NCBI GenBank assembly: GCA_947476925.1
Contig: CANJSF010000007.1
Span: forward strand, 62,001 to 126,000
From: Rhodospirillaceae bacterium
Lineage (GTDB): Bacteria; Pseudomonadota; Alphaproteobacteria; Rhodospirillales; Rhodospirillaceae
Direction of reading: 5' to 3'
Length of the DNA: 64,000 bases
Each line of letters starts with the position of its first letter. The stretch's first letter is position 1. This document shows positions 9,097-18,524 of this stretch, one piece after another. The notes beneath the pieces were generated by a model. That model was given only the letters and a program-made list of their open reading frames with translations, was not told the DNA's origin and made no database searches. Position numbers and translations under genes: made by a program.

Positions 9097-9610
9097 GTCC
9101 GCGTTTCTTGAACCTCCGTCGAGGCGCGCGCAGCAATTTGACCAACGGCCACTTCAACAATTCATAGATCGCTAACCCGAGCAGTGCTCCTAAGCCGCAA
9201 AAAAGCACCGACCAAAACGTTGTCGGCAATGCGGGAATAAAGCTGCCCCATGTTGCGGCACGCACGTCGGGCTTCGCCCAGCGCCAAATTGCAATCGGGT
9301 AAAGCAGAGGGGTTGTTTTGGCTAACGCATCATGAGCGGTTTGTGCTGCAGACAATTTTTTCTCGGCATCGGCGATAATCTCGGCACGAACCTGCTCGGC
9401 CATGGTTTGGGTGCGTAAGCCCGTTTGTGCCTCGGCCAAGTTCGATTGAGCACGGTTTAGTTCAGCGCCGCTGCGCGCCATGTATTGTGTCGCATAAGGC
9501 GGAATTTGTGCTGCAAAACAAGCCAGGGCCGCAATGCACAGCCCCGCTAGCAAGCGATCAAATACATCGAAAAACCACGTCAAAAGACTGTCCTCACACT
9601 GCGCAGGCAT
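9089..9610 (-). CDS. DUF2937 family inner-membrane protein
   Basis: A 173-residue protein with an N-terminal membrane segment (LLAGLCIAALACFAAQIP), a Gln/Ala-rich helical stretch (about residues 45-100) likely to form a coiled coil, a second hydrophobic segment near residues 135-155 and a very basic C-terminus (APRRRFKKRG). The opening 'A-Q-P-x-A-x-QY' after the first helix and the following helical arm fit the DUF2937 family, whose function is unknown. Its 3' end overlaps the convergent hypothetical gene by eight bases. Confidence 0.65.
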   Translation of the reverse strand: MPAQCEDSLLTWFFDVFDRLLAGLCIAALACFAAQIPPYATQYMARSGAELNRAQSNLAEAQTGLRTQTMAEQVRAEIIADAEKKLSAAQTAHDALAKTTPLLYPIAIWRWAKPDVRAATWGSFIPALPTTFWSVLFCGLGALLGLAIYELLKWPLVKLLRAPRRRFKKRGLI

Positions 9611-9670
9611 AGTGTCTTGCGCCTGCGCAGATTTTGCAACGTTTGTTCACCTCGACTATAAGCCTGCCCC

Positions 9671-10705
9671 ATGCGGACGGATTTATTCGATTTTGCGCTT
9701 CCAGTGGGCTGTATTGCCGAGCGGCCAGTACAACCGCGCGATAGCGCCAAGCTTTTGCATGTCCATGACCAAGGCTGGGTGGACCGTACGGTGCTAGACC
9801 TGCCAAAACTGCTCCGGCCTGGCGATGTGATGGTCTTCAACGACACGCGCGTGCTGCCAGCGCGATTATTGGGCCGGCGCGGTGTTGTGGACGTTGAGTG
9901 CTTGCTGCATCGCCAGATTGACGCCGATATCTGGGACGTCTTTGCCAAACCGGCCAAGCGATTGAAGCTGGGGCAAACCATCGATTTCGATGGCAACCTA
10001 TCTGCCGAGGTGATCGGCAAAAGTGATACTGGACTGGTGCGTGTGAAGTTTAATGCAAAGGGGGCGGAGCTTCTGCAGGCGTTGCAGCGGGTCGGGCATA
10101 TCCCGTTGCCGCCCTATATTCGCCGCACCGATGACGCTCAAGATCGCACCGATTATCAAACCGTCTATGCTGCCAAAGATGGATCAATCGCAGCGCCCAC
10201 AGCAGGTTTGCATTTTACACAGCGGCTTCTTGACGCCATCGACGCTACCGGGACAAAACGTTTAAACGTTACATTGCATGTGGGTGCGGGGACATTTCTG
10301 CCGGTCAAAGTCGACGACACCGACCAGCATACCATGCATGCCGAGTGGGGCGAGGTTTCGGCCAGTGTCGCTGCGGCCATTCACCAAGCCAAGGCGAATG
10401 GCGGGCGCGTGATTGCGGTGGGCACGACGTCACTGCGATTGCTCGAGTCTGCCGCCGCCGCAACCGGGCAGGTCACATCGTTCGCAGACGAGACGTCGAT
10501 TTTTATCACGCCAGGTTATCGCTTCAAGGCGGTCGATGTGCTGATGACAAATTTCCATTTGCCCAAGTCGACTCTGTTTATGCTGGTTTGCGCTTTCGCT
10601 GGCCACGAACGCATGACTTCGGTTTATTCTCATGCCATCAACGCGGGCTATCGCTTTTATTCATACGGCGACGCGTCCTGGCTAGAGCGAGCAACCAAAC
10701 CATGA
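9671..10705 (+). CDS. queA: S-adenosylmethionine:tRNA ribosyltransferase-isomerase
   Basis: QueA adds the cyclopentene ring precursor from S-adenosylmethionine to preQ1-modified tRNA, giving epoxyqueuosine. The 344-residue protein is near the usual family length. Family signatures visible are [16 protein letters not shown] at the start, [24 protein letters not shown], the long conserved block [26 protein letters not shown] and [14 protein letters not shown]. It is the first gene of a tight queuosine operon: its TGA overlaps the tgt start codon (ATGA). Cytoplasmic. Confidence 0.97.
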   Translation: MRTDLFDFALPVGCIAERPVQPRDSAKLLHVHDQGWVDRTVLDLPKLLRPGDVMVFNDTRVLPARLLGRRGVVDVECLLHRQIDADIWDVFAKPAKRLKLGQTIDFDGNLSAEVIGKSDTGLVRVKFNAKGAELLQALQRVGHIPLPPYIRRTDDAQDRTDYQTVYAAKDGSIAAPTAGLHFTQRLLDAIDATGTKRLNVTLHVGAGTFLPVKVDDTDQHTMHAEWGEVSASVAAAIHQAKANGGRVIAVGTTSLRLLESAAAATGQVTSFADETSIFITPGYRFKAVDVLMTNFHLPKSTLFMLVCAFAGHERMTSVYSHAINAGYRFYSYGDASWLERATKP

Positions 10706-11826
10706 GTGAAGCACGATTCGAGTTAATGGCCACTGATGGTGCGGCCCGGCGCGGGCGACTGCACACGGCCCACGGAGTTGTCGACACGCCTGCATTCATG
10801 CCCGTGGGCACGGCCGCCACCGTGAAGGGTATGTTTACCGACGCCGTAGCCGCCACCGGTGCTCAAATGATTTTGGCAAACACCTATCACCTCATGCTGC
10901 GCCCGGGGGCTGAGCGCATTGCAAAATTTGGCGGCGTACGTCAATTCATGGGTTGGACTGGCCCGCTGCTCACCGACTCTGGCGGCTATCAGGTGATGTC
11001 GCTATCCAAGTTACGCAAAATCGACGGCGGCGGGGTGACGTTCCAATCACACATCGATGGCTCAAAGCATTATTTGTCGCCGGAACGTTCGATTGAAATT
11101 CAGCACCAGCTCGATGCCACCATCACCATGGCGTTTGATGAGTGCACGCCCTACCCGGCAACAAAAGACGAAGTTGCCGAGAGCATGCAGCTTTCGATGC
11201 GCTGGGCCGAACGCAGCAAGACGGCGTTTAAGGCGCGTGAGGGTTATGGCTTATTTGGCATTGTCCAGGGTGGCATTCATGCCGACCTGCGGGCTGAATC
11301 TGCCGCCAAACTCAAAGCCATCGGGTTTGATGGTTATGCCATTGGCGGCCTCGCGGTGGGCGAAGGGCAAGACTTGATGCTGGCAACGCTCGATGTCACC
11401 ACGCCGCATCTGCCCACCACCCACGCGCGCTACCTCATGGGTGTTGGCAAGCCTTTGGATATTGTTGGCGCCGTCGTGCGCGGCGTGGATATGTTTGACT
11501 GTGTCTTGCCCACGCGCTCAGGGCGCACCGCGCAAGCCTTTACGAGTTTAGGGCCTTTAAACTTACGCAATGCCAAACACGCCGATGATCCAAGGCCTTT
11601 GGATGAAACCGTCAACTGCCCGGCCAGCCGCAATTTTAGCCGCGCCTATTTGCACCACTTGATTCGCAGCGAAGAAATACTGGGGCTGATGCTGCTCAGT
11701 TGGCACAATGTTGCGTTCTATCAACATTTCATGGCGCAGTTACGCAATGCCATCGCCTCGGGAACGCTTCAAAGTTTTGTTCAGCAGTTCACCGACGCCC
11801 AAGCAGGCGGCGATGTCGCCGAGTAA
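10702..11826 (+). CDS. tgt: tRNA-guanine transglycosylase with incomplete zinc site
   Basis: Tgt exchanges guanine-34 for preQ1 in tRNAs with GUN anticodons. The 374-residue protein has the expected signatures: [22 protein letters not shown], the base-binding [29 protein letters not shown], and nucleophile Asp266 in [14 protein letters not shown]. Bacterial Tgt normally binds structural zinc through C-x-C-x2-C plus a later His. Here the same position reads Val304-x-Cys306-x2-Ser309 before [10 protein letters not shown], while His335 (SWHN) is kept, so two of four ligands are absent. The DNA in 11611-11640 reads cleanly in frame, so this is not an obvious frameshift. The start at 10702 overlaps the queA stop; the 3' end overlaps queG by 14 bp. 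Confidence 0.95.
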   Translation: MSEARFELMATDGAARRGRLHTAHGVVDTPAFMPVGTAATVKGMFTDAVAATGAQMILANTYHLMLRPGAERIAKFGGVRQFMGWTGPLLTDSGGYQVMSLSKLRKIDGGGVTFQSHIDGSKHYLSPERSIEIQHQLDATITMAFDECTPYPATKDEVAESMQLSMRWAERSKTAFKAREGYGLFGIVQGGIHADLRAESAAKLKAIGFDGYAIGGLAVGEGQDLMLATLDVTTPHLPTTHARYLMGVGKPLDIVGAVVRGVDMFDCVLPTRSGRTAQAFTSLGPLNLRNAKHADDPRPLDETVNCPASRNFSRAYLHHLIRSEEILGLMLLSWHNVAFYQHFMAQLRNAIASGTLQSFVQQFTDAQAGGDVAE

Positions 11827-12922
11827 AGAGACCATCCGTCATTTCGCGCTTGATCTCGGCTTTGATGTCGTGCGCTTCACAGCCGCCGCCACATCGCACC
11901 AAACCCAAAACCGCTTGCGCTCATTCCTTGGTCAAGGACTGCACGGCGATATGGCGTGGATGAGCGACACCGCCGAGCGGAGGGCTGACCCGCAAGTGTT
12001 GTGGCCAGATGCAAGGTCGGCGGTCGTGGTGGGGCTCAACTACGCACCCGACTGTGACCCGCGTGATTTGCTGCAGCAGTCTGATCGTGGTGCCGTCAGT
12101 GTGTATGCGCGCAACAAAGATTATCACGATGTGCTGAAAAAAAAGTTGCGGCGGCTGGCGACGTGGTTGCATCAAACGTCGCAGCATGAGGTCAAACTGT
12201 TTGTCGACACCGCGCCGATAATGGAAAAACCTTTGGCGCAGGCTGCCGGCGTGGGGTGGCAAGGAAAGCATACCAATCTTGTCTCGCGCGAATTTGGCTC
12301 TTGGCTGTTTCTGGGCGAGGTTTTTACCGCCCTTGATATCGAGCCGGACGCGCCCGAGGTGGATCATTGCGGGGCATGCCAGCGCTGCCTCAATGTTTGC
12401 CCAACGAATGCTTTTCTCAACGAATACCAAATCGATGCGCGCCGCTGCATTTCGTACCTGACGATTGAACACAAGGGTCACATTGCGCGCGAGTTGCGCC
12501 CGCTCATGGGCAATCGCATTTATGGTTGCGATGATTGCTTGGCCGTGTGTCCATGGAATAAATTTGCACATGCAACGCGCGAGCCCGACCTGGTGCCGCG
12601 TGCTGCACTGCTTGCGCCGCGATTGGCAGAATTGGTGGCACTTGATGATGCGAGTTTTCGCTCGTTCTTCTCGGGCTCACCCATCAAACGCATTGGACGA
12701 AATAGGTTTGTGCGCAATGTGCTGATCGCTATTGGCAATAGCGCTCAGCCAGGCATGTCGGTGCATGCCGCTCGTTTGCTGGCCGATGAGTCGCCGCTTG
12801 TCCGGTTGGCCGCCGTGTGGGCTTTTAAACAGCTTTCGTCGACCGCGGAGATTGCAACAATGCGCAGCCAGTACCATCCAATAGAGATGGATGCCGATGT
12901 TGCCGCGGAATGGTTAGCCTAA
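11813..12922 (+). CDS. queG: Epoxyqueuosine reductase
   Basis: QueG is a cobalamin-dependent, double [4Fe-4S] enzyme that reduces epoxyqueuosine to queuosine in tRNA, the last step of the pathway begun by tgt and queA. The 369-residue product carries [30 protein letters not shown] and [15 protein letters not shown], which supply both cluster ligand sets, plus a C-terminal HEAT-like region ([17 protein letters not shown]). The ATG at 11813 lies inside the last codons of tgt, consistent with translational coupling and placing the three genes in one operon. Confidence 0.96.
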   Translation: MSPSKETIRHFALDLGFDVVRFTAAATSHQTQNRLRSFLGQGLHGDMAWMSDTAERRADPQVLWPDARSAVVVGLNYAPDCDPRDLLQQSDRGAVSVYARNKDYHDVLKKKLRRLATWLHQTSQHEVKLFVDTAPIMEKPLAQAAGVGWQGKHTNLVSREFGSWLFLGEVFTALDIEPDAPEVDHCGACQRCLNVCPTNAFLNEYQIDARRCISYLTIEHKGHIARELRPLMGNRIYGCDDCLAVCPWNKFAHATREPDLVPRAALLAPRLAELVALDDASFRSFFSGSPIKRIGRNRFVRNVLIAIGNSAQPGMSVHAARLLADESPLVRLAAVWAFKQLSSTAEIATMRSQYHPIEMDADVAAEWLA

Positions 12923-12934
12923 AAGCGATTTCTG

Positions 12935-13324
12935 TTATGGCGCCGCCAAAGCGCGGGCCAATTGGCTCAAGGCTTCTTGGTGCTTTTCATTTCCAATCGC
13001 CGAGAAATTACGCGCCAACTCCAAACACATGCGCTGGCGTTGGCCCAGGTTGGCGTCTTCGTGGCCTTCAAGCCCTTCGTAGAAAAAGGTAATCGGCACA
13101 TTCAACACACGAGAAATTTCGAAAAGCCGCCCGGCTGAAATGCGGTTGATACCGCGCTCGTACTTGTGTGCTTGCTGATATGTCACGCCAATCATGTCGG
13201 CCATTTGTTGTTGGCTTAAGCCCAACATGACGCGGCGTTCGCGAATGCGTAACCCGACATGCCGATCGATATCATTGGCCCGATTGGCGGGTTCGCTCCG
13301 CAACTGTGGCTCAATCATGTTCAT
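12935..13324 (-). CDS. XRE-family transcriptional regulator
   Basis: A 129-residue DNA-binding protein with a Cro/C1-type helix-turn-helix at about residues 23-78: VGLRIRERRVMLGLSQQQMADMIGVTYQQAHKYERG, continuing NRISAGRLFEISRVLNVPITFFYEG. This layout resembles the PraR/SinR-like regulators common in alphaproteobacteria. The C-terminal 45 residues are helical and probably dimerise. Target genes are unknown. The upstream region contains two abutting AATTGTAYAA repeats that could be its operator (inference). Confidence 0.85.
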   Translation of the reverse strand: MNMIEPQLRSEPANRANDIDRHVGLRIRERRVMLGLSQQQMADMIGVTYQQAHKYERGINRISAGRLFEISRVLNVPITFFYEGLEGHEDANLGQRQRMCLELARNFSAIGNEKHQEALSQLARALAAP

Positions 13325-13630
13325 TCAATTCCCCAACCCCTGGTGCTTAGTCCAGCGCGGCATTCAGCCCGCAATAGATCCGTCGTGTCTCCCCACGACG
13401 CATCCATCGGTTGAGAAATAACCCAGGGTTTGAGAAAATCTCGCACGGAGAATTGTATAAAATTGTACAAATATGTCGTTCAGGTCGAGAAATATTATTA
13501 TATATCAATAACTTATATGGCTTTTCAGCTTCTCATCAACGCCTTGGCAAGAAAGACGTTCGAACGAAGGTGAATTGGAGCTATCGCCAAAAAGGCGAGT
13601 GAATATTGCCCCAGAATCGCTCGTCCGATT
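13325..13630. other. Intergenic region, 306 bp, AT-rich, with tandem repeats
   Basis: This stretch lies between the XRE regulator (leftward) and the 3' end of phaR. The part from about 13430 to 13530 is strongly AT-rich compared with the genes around it. It holds the abutting 10-bp repeats at 13451-13470. A 63-codon open frame at 13411-13602 runs through but has no ribosome site or recognisable product. Confidence 0.45.
13451..13470. repeat. Two abutting 10-bp repeats AATTGTAYAA
   Basis: AATTGTATAA at 13451-13460 is followed directly by AATTGTACAA at 13461-13470. A 10-bp period puts both copies on the same DNA face. They lie about 130 bp upstream of the XRE regulator start, so an operator is plausible but unproven. 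Confidence 0.4.
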
Positions 13631-14239
13631 TTAGCTGCGATCTTTGGCGAGTTTGTCTAAGCGGGCCTGCATCGCATCAAGCTGCGTCTTCAAGGCATCG
13701 AGGTTGCCCGCATCTGGCGGAGGCGTGGTGGCGCTGGGCGATGCATCGGGCTTGGCTTGATTGGCAAAGGGGTTGAACATCTTCATGGCGTTCTCAAACA
13801 TCGCCAAATTTTGTTTCCCCATCTCCTCCATGCCTTGCATGGGAAACAGTCCTTTAAAAGCATTCTTCATCACGCCGCGCATCTGCGCCTCGTTTTGCGA
13901 GAACGACTCCATGCTGTGTTCGAGATAGCGCGGCAAAACGCCGCCCAGCGAATCGCCGTAAAAGCCTATGACCTGGCGCAGGAATTTAATCGGCAACAAC
14001 GATTGGCCTTTGCCTTCCTGTTCAACGATGATTTGAGTGAGAACTGATCGCGTAATGTCTTCATTGGTTTTGGCGTCGGTCACAACAAAATCGACGTTCT
14101 GGCGCACCATGGCTGCCAAGTCTTCCAACGTCACATAGCTGGAGGTGGCCGTGTTATAGAGTCGGCGGTTGGCGTATTTTTTGATATTGATGACCGCGCT
14201 TTTGTCGCCGCTTGCGGTGCTGGTCGCATGTTCAGCCAT
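13631..14239 (-). CDS. phaR: Polyhydroxyalkanoate synthesis repressor PhaR
   Basis: PhaR binds DNA and PHB granules and represses phasin and pha genes until polymer appears. The 202-residue protein has the PHB/PHA accumulation regulator DNA-binding domain at residues 17-80 (INIKKYANRRLYNTATSSYV, TLEDLAAMVRQ), then the PHB-accumulation domain (SLLPIKFLRQVIGFYGDSLG) and a helical C-terminus (LDALKTQLDAMQARLDKLAK). It is transcribed away from the phaC-phaA genes. A palindrome with the TGC-N3-GCA core reported for PhaR operators lies 42 bp upstream of its start at 14281-14295. Confidence 0.95.
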   Translation of the reverse strand: MAEHATSTASGDKSAVINIKKYANRRLYNTATSSYVTLEDLAAMVRQNVDFVVTDAKTNEDITRSVLTQIIVEQEGKGQSLLPIKFLRQVIGFYGDSLGGVLPRYLEHSMESFSQNEAQMRGVMKNAFKGLFPMQGMEEMGKQNLAMFENAMKMFNPFANQAKPDASPSATTPPPDAGNLDALKTQLDAMQARLDKLAKDRS

Positions 14240-14280
14240 GCCATCCTCGTTTGTTCGTTATTGTGCCTTAGATACTGAAA

Positions 14281-14295
14281 TTGTGCTCTGCACAA
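14281..14295. promoter_or_regulatory. Candidate PhaR operator TTGTGC-TCT-GCACAA
   Basis: A perfect 15-bp palindrome lies in the divergent phaR/phaE-C promoter region. Its TGC-N3-GCA core fits the CTGC-N3/4-GCAG type sites reported for PhaR in Paracoccus and Rhodobacter. A second palindrome with the same core precedes phaA. Assignment to PhaR is inference. Confidence 0.55.
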
Positions 14296-14389
14296 CCAGT
14301 ACTGTCAAAGCCTTGGTTTTTGGCCTCCAAATTGAAGGTGCGCTGCCATAGGGCGCGACGAAAGCTTTGGGGCGGATTATAGTGAAGCG

Positions 14390-14803
14390 ATGAGCGCAAG
14401 CCCGACCGACTATGATGCATTAGCCCGCCGCTATCTCGATTTGTGGCAGCAGGAAATGGCCAAATTGGCGCAAGATCCCCAATCAGCAGGTGCATGGGCC
14501 AATCTGTTTCAGGGTATGATGCAAAACGCTTCTGCGGCATGGGGGCCAGCTGCTAGTCCTTTTGCCGCCGAAATGAATTCGGGTCTCAACCATGGACGCA
14601 CTGCCCCCTCAACCTCATCGACCGATACGACAACCCATGCGACTCGGGCCCCGTCCGCTGCCGCTCCACCTGGCGACGGAGGGCTGGCTATTGCAGATGT
14701 CCTTCGCCGGATTGATGCCCGCCTTGGGACAATCGAGCAAAGACTCGCCGCTCTCGAAGCCCATCCGCCAGCTCGCCGCCGAACACGCACACCAAAGCCC
14801 TGA
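14390..14803 (+). CDS. Small PhaE-like PHA-synthase partner (tentative)
   Basis: A 137-residue protein: an N-terminal helical part (DYDALARRYLDLWQQEMAKL), a low-complexity Thr/Ser/Ala/Pro linker (about residues 70-95), a coiled-coil heptad segment (VLRRIDARLGTIEQRLAALE) and a basic tail (ARRRTRTPKP). The start region with DYDxLxxxYxDLWQ and its place directly before phaC recall PhaE, the partner subunit of class III PHA synthases, but it is much shorter, so this is tentative. Its 3' part overlaps the likely phaC start in another frame. The basic tail could bind DNA or nucleoid, as in PhaM-like proteins. Confidence 0.55.
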   Translation: MSASPTDYDALARRYLDLWQQEMAKLAQDPQSAGAWANLFQGMMQNASAAWGPAASPFAAEMNSGLNHGRTAPSTSSTDTTTHATRAPSAAAPPGDGGLAIADVLRRIDARLGTIEQRLAALEAHPPARRRTRTPKP

Positions 14804-15875
14804 GACCGACGCACGAGATTGGACAACACAACTTGATGCTGTTGCCTTTGTCGATGCGCTGACTCGCCAAGCCAAAGGACGAATGGATCGCCTCATCGCT
14901 GGTGTGACGGCGTATCAAAACCATTCCTTTCGGCGCACGCGCGTCGCGCCTCCGGCAATTTGGGCATCCGGTGCAGCAGCCTTGCGAGATTACGGCGGAC
15001 CCATAGATGCCCCGGCCGTTGTGTTCGTGCCCTCACTGGTCAACCGCGCTTATGTTCTTGATCTCGCCGAAAATCGCAGTGTGTTGGAATCCGCTGCACA
15101 TGCGGGCTTGCGCACATTTTTGCTCGACTGGGGCGAACCGGGCGACATCGAACGCAGCTACGGCATGGAACACTATGTCACGCGCGTCTTGATCCCGGCG
15201 CTCGAGCACATCGCCGCACTCACAAAATCAAAACCACGCTTGGCGGGCTATTGCATGGGCGGCACCCTGTCAGCGGCTGTGGCTGTGCTGCGCCCTGACG
15301 TGATCTCGGGGCTCGCGTTACTCGCGGCCCCTTGGGATTTCCATGTCGACAGTGCTGCGTCGCGCAGTTTCCTCACCTTATTCCGCCCGATGATCGAGGG
15401 CGTGATCGCCGCGCAAGGCTGTGCGTCGGTAGACTTTTTGCAAGCGATGTTCGCTTCGCTTGATCCCACATTGGTAGGCCGCAAGTTTCGAGGCTTTGCT
15501 GCGCGCGACATGAACACCGATGCGGCGCAACGATTTGTAGAGTTGGAAGACTGGCTGAATGACGGGGTGCCGCTGGTCGAAAATGTTGCGCGCCAATGCC
15601 TCTTCGGTTGGTACGCCGAAAATCAGACGATGAAAAACTTGTGGGCGATCTCTGGCCAAACCATCGACCCGCGCAAAATTGCGGCGCCCACGTTGGCCGT
15701 TATTCCGTCGCACGACCGCATTGTCCCGCCCGAATCCGCCAAAGCGTTGGCAAAACTCATCCCGACATGCACCGCATTATCTATCGAACTTGGTCATATC
15801 GGCATGATGGCGGGCAGCAGCGCGCCCGAACTGCTTTACGCCCCACTAACCAAGTGGTTGAAAGATTTAGCATAA
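14697..15875 (+). CDS. phaC: Poly(3-hydroxyalkanoate) synthase
   Basis: PhaC polymerises 3-hydroxybutyryl-CoA into PHB on granules. The product has the alpha/beta hydrolase fold with the lipase-like box GYCMGG (nucleophile Cys186), Asp340 (PSHDRIVPP) and His367 (ELGHIGMM), numbered from the ATG at 14697. At about 392 residues it is close to class III synthases rather than the roughly 590-residue class I type. Start choice is uncertain: ATGs at 14592, 14697 and 14715 all overlap the preceding gene, and family similarity is clear only after about residue 45. It is followed by phaA on the same strand. Confidence 0.9.
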   Translation: MSFAGLMPALGQSSKDSPLSKPIRQLAAEHAHQSPETDARDWTTQLDAVAFVDALTRQAKGRMDRLIAGVTAYQNHSFRRTRVAPPAIWASGAAALRDYGGPIDAPAVVFVPSLVNRAYVLDLAENRSVLESAAHAGLRTFLLDWGEPGDIERSYGMEHYVTRVLIPALEHIAALTKSKPRLAGYCMGGTLSAAVAVLRPDVISGLALLAAPWDFHVDSAASRSFLTLFRPMIEGVIAAQGCASVDFLQAMFASLDPTLVGRKFRGFAARDMNTDAAQRFVELEDWLNDGVPLVENVARQCLFGWYAENQTMKNLWAISGQTIDPRKIAAPTLAVIPSHDRIVPPESAKALAKLIPTCTALSIELGHIGMMAGSSAPELLYAPLTKWLKDLA

Positions 15876-15887
15876 CCGCTATGTCGC

Positions 15888-15906
15888 TATGTTGCGATGC
15901 AACATA
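15888..15906. promoter_or_regulatory. Candidate PhaR operator TATGTTGC-GAT-GCAACATA
   Basis: A perfect palindrome with 8-bp arms and a 3-bp spacer lies 70 bp upstream of phaA. It shares the TGC-N3-GCA core with the palindrome at 14281-14295, so both could be bound by PhaR. It follows the phaC stop directly, which would allow phaA its own regulated promoter. Confidence 0.5.
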
Positions 15907-15975
15907 ATTCTTGCCCCGGCATAACGTCAGGCTTAGAACCGCCTCACCGTTTCACTGCCGAATGGAAATTCACCC

Positions 15976-17151
15976 ATGTCCGATATCATTATTGTTTCAG
16001 CCACTCGCACCGCCATTGGTTCTTTCGGCGGTTCACTGGCAGGGCTTTCAGGAGCCGAGTTGGGCCAAGTGGTGATCACTGAAGCATTGAAGCGCGCAGG
16101 CGTCGCCGCGGCTGATGTCTCGGAAGTTATCATGGGCCAAGTGCTCACGGCTGCCACGGGCCAAAACCCAGCGCGTCAGGCATCGATCAAAGCGGGCGTG
16201 CCGAAAGAAGTCTCGGCCATGACCATCAATCAGGTGTGCGGTTCGGGGCTGAAAGCCGTTGCGCTAGGTGCGATGTCGATCAAGGCCGGTGATAGCGCCA
16301 TTGTCATTGCCGGCGGCCAAGAGAGCATGAGCCTCTCCCCGCATGCCATGATGTTGCGCAACGGCGTGAAAATGGGCGACGCCTCCATGATCGATACCAT
16401 GATCAAAGACGGTCTGTGGGATGCCTTCAACGGTTATCACATGGGCACGACGGCCGAGAACATTGCCGAGAAATGGCAACTCACGCGCGCCAAGCAAGAT
16501 GAATTTGCAGCCACCTCGCAGCAACGTGCCGAAGCGGCCATTAAGGCCGGCAAGTTCAAAGATGAAATTGTGCCCGTCACAATCACCGTGAAAAAAGAGC
16601 AAAAGCTATTCGAGCTCGACGAATACGCGCGCGCCGGCACAACGGCTGACGCGCTGGGAAAATTGCGCCCGGCTTTTTCCAAAGAAGGCACAGTCACGGC
16701 GGGCAATGCCTCGGGTCTGAACGATGGCGCCGCCGCGGTGGTGTTGATGTCCGCCGCGGAAGCCGCCAAGCGCGGGCTGACACCGCTTGCACGCATCGCC
16801 AGTTGGGCGCAAGCGGGCGTCGATCCGGCCATCATGGGCACGGGCCCAATACCAGCCTCGAAAAAAGCGTTAGAAAAAGCCGGCTGGAAAGTCGCCGACT
16901 TGGATTTGATTGAAGCCAACGAAGCCTTCGCCGCGCAGTCACTTGCGGTGTGTCAGGACCTCGGTCTCGACCCGGCCAAAGTGAACGTCAACGGCGGGGC
17001 CATTGCGCTGGGCCATCCCATCGGTGCGTCGGGTTGCCGGGTGCTGGTGACGCTGCTGCATGAAATGCAAAAGCGCAGTGCCAAAAAAGGCCTGACCACG
17101 CTGTGCATCGGCGGCGGCATGGGCATTGCGATGTGTGTGGAGCGCGCTTAA
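15976..17151 (+). CDS. phaA: Acetyl-CoA acetyltransferase (beta-ketothiolase)
   Basis: PhaA condenses two acetyl-CoA into acetoacetyl-CoA, the first step of PHB synthesis. The 391-residue protein has the biosynthetic thiolase signatures: nucleophile Cys in [31 protein letters not shown] with the catalytic His, and the second Cys in [10 protein letters not shown]. Length matches the family exactly. It lies 100 bp after phaC. Its TAA overlaps the convergent MATE gene stop through a shared TTAA. Confidence 0.96.
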   Translation: MSDIIIVSATRTAIGSFGGSLAGLSGAELGQVVITEALKRAGVAAADVSEVIMGQVLTAATGQNPARQASIKAGVPKEVSAMTINQVCGSGLKAVALGAMSIKAGDSAIVIAGGQESMSLSPHAMMLRNGVKMGDASMIDTMIKDGLWDAFNGYHMGTTAENIAEKWQLTRAKQDEFAATSQQRAEAAIKAGKFKDEIVPVTITVKKEQKLFELDEYARAGTTADALGKLRPAFSKEGTVTAGNASGLNDGAAAVVLMSAAEAAKRGLTPLARIASWAQAGVDPAIMGTGPIPASKKALEKAGWKVADLDLIEANEAFAAQSLAVCQDLGLDPAKVNVNGGAIALGHPIGASGCRVLVTLLHEMQKRSAKKGLTTLCIGGGMGIAMCVERA

Positions 17152-18524
17152 GCCACCGCTTCCGCAATTCTCCGTCCACTCATCCCCCACAATCGCGCAC
17201 CAAGCACAACAGCGGCGATGGCGAGCGACAATGCTAGCCCCCACCACAGCCCGACCGCGCCCATGTCCATGGGGAACGCCAGCACCCATGCGATAGGGAA
17301 GCCCAGGCCCCAGTAGCCGGCGGTCACCAACATCATCGGCACGCGCGTATCTTTGTAACCGCGCAAGGCGCCCGCTGCGATGCTTTGGAATCCGTCGAAC
17401 ACCTGGAACAGCGCAGCAATCACCAACAGCTTGGCGATCAGCGCAATCACCTCGGCATCGCTGGCGATCGTTGGGTCGAGGTTAAACAGCAGCGCGATGT
17501 GGCGCGGTACGCTGAACATCACCACCGCCATAGCCGCCATAAACGCCACACCCAACATCAACGCGACCATAGCGGCCTGACGTGCGGCCACGGGCGCTTG
17601 TGCGCCTAAGTGGAACCCCACACGCACATTCACAGCCTGCGAAATCGCAAGCGGTACCATGAATGTGAGCGATGCCACGTTGATGGTCACGTTATGGGCG
17701 GCCAGAGCAGTGGTGCCCATCAGGCCCATCAACAATGCCGAGCCCATAAACAAAAAAATCTCGACGCCGAACGTCACAGCAATGGGCCAGCCCAAGTTTG
17801 CTAACTCAGCGGTGAGTTTCCAATCCAAGGGCCCACGCACCTTGTGCGCGCGCAGATCGGGTGTAATGCGAATCGCCACGGTCATGGCCGCGCACATGCC
17901 CCAAATGGTGATCGCAGACGCTGTCGCCGAACCCATCAGGCCCAACTCGGGAAAACCCCAAAGCCCGTGAATCAACGCATAGTTCAGTGTACCGTTGGTC
18001 AGCAGCGCGCCAAAGCCAATGATCATCACCGCACGCGGATGGTTCATCGCCGTCAGGTAGCTGCGTTGCACGGCGAGGAACATTGACGCTGGTGCGCACA
18101 ATGTGAGGATCTGCACATAGCCCGAAACGTCGTGCGCCAGCATGGCCGGTTGGCCCATCGCGAGAAGCACCGGCTCGGTGAACCAAAAGGCGGGCATCAT
18201 CACTGCAGCGATCATGATCGCCAGAACGAATCCTGAGCGCACAATCGGCGCAATTTTTTCAAGCTGCTGCGCACCCCGTGCATGGGCCACCAGAATGCCT
18301 ACGCCCACCAGCGCGCCTTGCAATACAGCCCCGGTGGCAAAGAACAGGCCGGAGCCTAGGCCACCTGCTGCTAAGGCATCGCGGCCCAATGCGCCGACCA
18401 TGATTGTGTCGGTGATGCCCATTCCCACTTGCGCCAATTGGGCCACGGCCAAGGGCAGCGCCAATCGCAATGTGGCGCGAGTTTCTTGGCTGAATCGGAG
18501 GGGAGTGTGTGGGGAGGCTAACAT
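17148..18524 (-). CDS. MATE family multidrug efflux transporter (NorM-like)
   Basis: A 458-residue inner-membrane exporter with twelve expected hydrophobic segments. MATE signatures include the N-lobe start [27 protein letters not shown], split by the usual Asp-Thr, the internal [18 protein letters not shown] repeat start and the C-lobe [21 protein letters not shown]. The family exports cationic drugs and metabolites using Na+ or H+. It interrupts the pha genes on the opposite strand and shares its stop with phaA. A 29-codon frame with a strong ribosome site lies upstream. Confidence 0.93.
   Translation of the reverse strand: MLASPHTPLRFSQETRATLRLALPLAVAQLAQVGMGITDTIMVGALGRDALAAGGLGSGLFFATGAVLQGALVGVGILVAHARGAQQLEKIAPIVRSGFVLAIMIAAVMMPAFWFTEPVLLAMGQPAMLAHDVSGYVQILTLCAPASMFLAVQRSYLTAMNHPRAVMIIGFGALLTNGTLNYALIHGLWGFPELGLMGSATASAITIWGMCAAMTVAIRITPDLRAHKVRGPLDWKLTAELANLGWPIAVTFGVEIFLFMGSALLMGLMGTTALAAHNVTINVASLTFMVPLAISQAVNVRVGFHLGAQAPVAARQAAMVALMLGVAFMAAMAVVMFSVPRHIALLFNLDPTIASDAEVIALIAKLLVIAALFQVFDGFQSIAAGALRGYKDTRVPMMLVTAGYWGLGFPIAWVLAFPMDMGAVGLWWGLALSLAIAAVVLGARLWGMSGRRIAEAVA

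Noticed and set aside
11921-12571. Long open frame antisense to queG
   Set aside because: It lies wholly inside a clear queG and its translation has no recognisable domain; high-GC shadow frame.
13411-13602. 63-codon frame in the phaR/XRE gap
   Set aside because: No ribosome site, lies in AT-rich DNA with repeats, and no known product.
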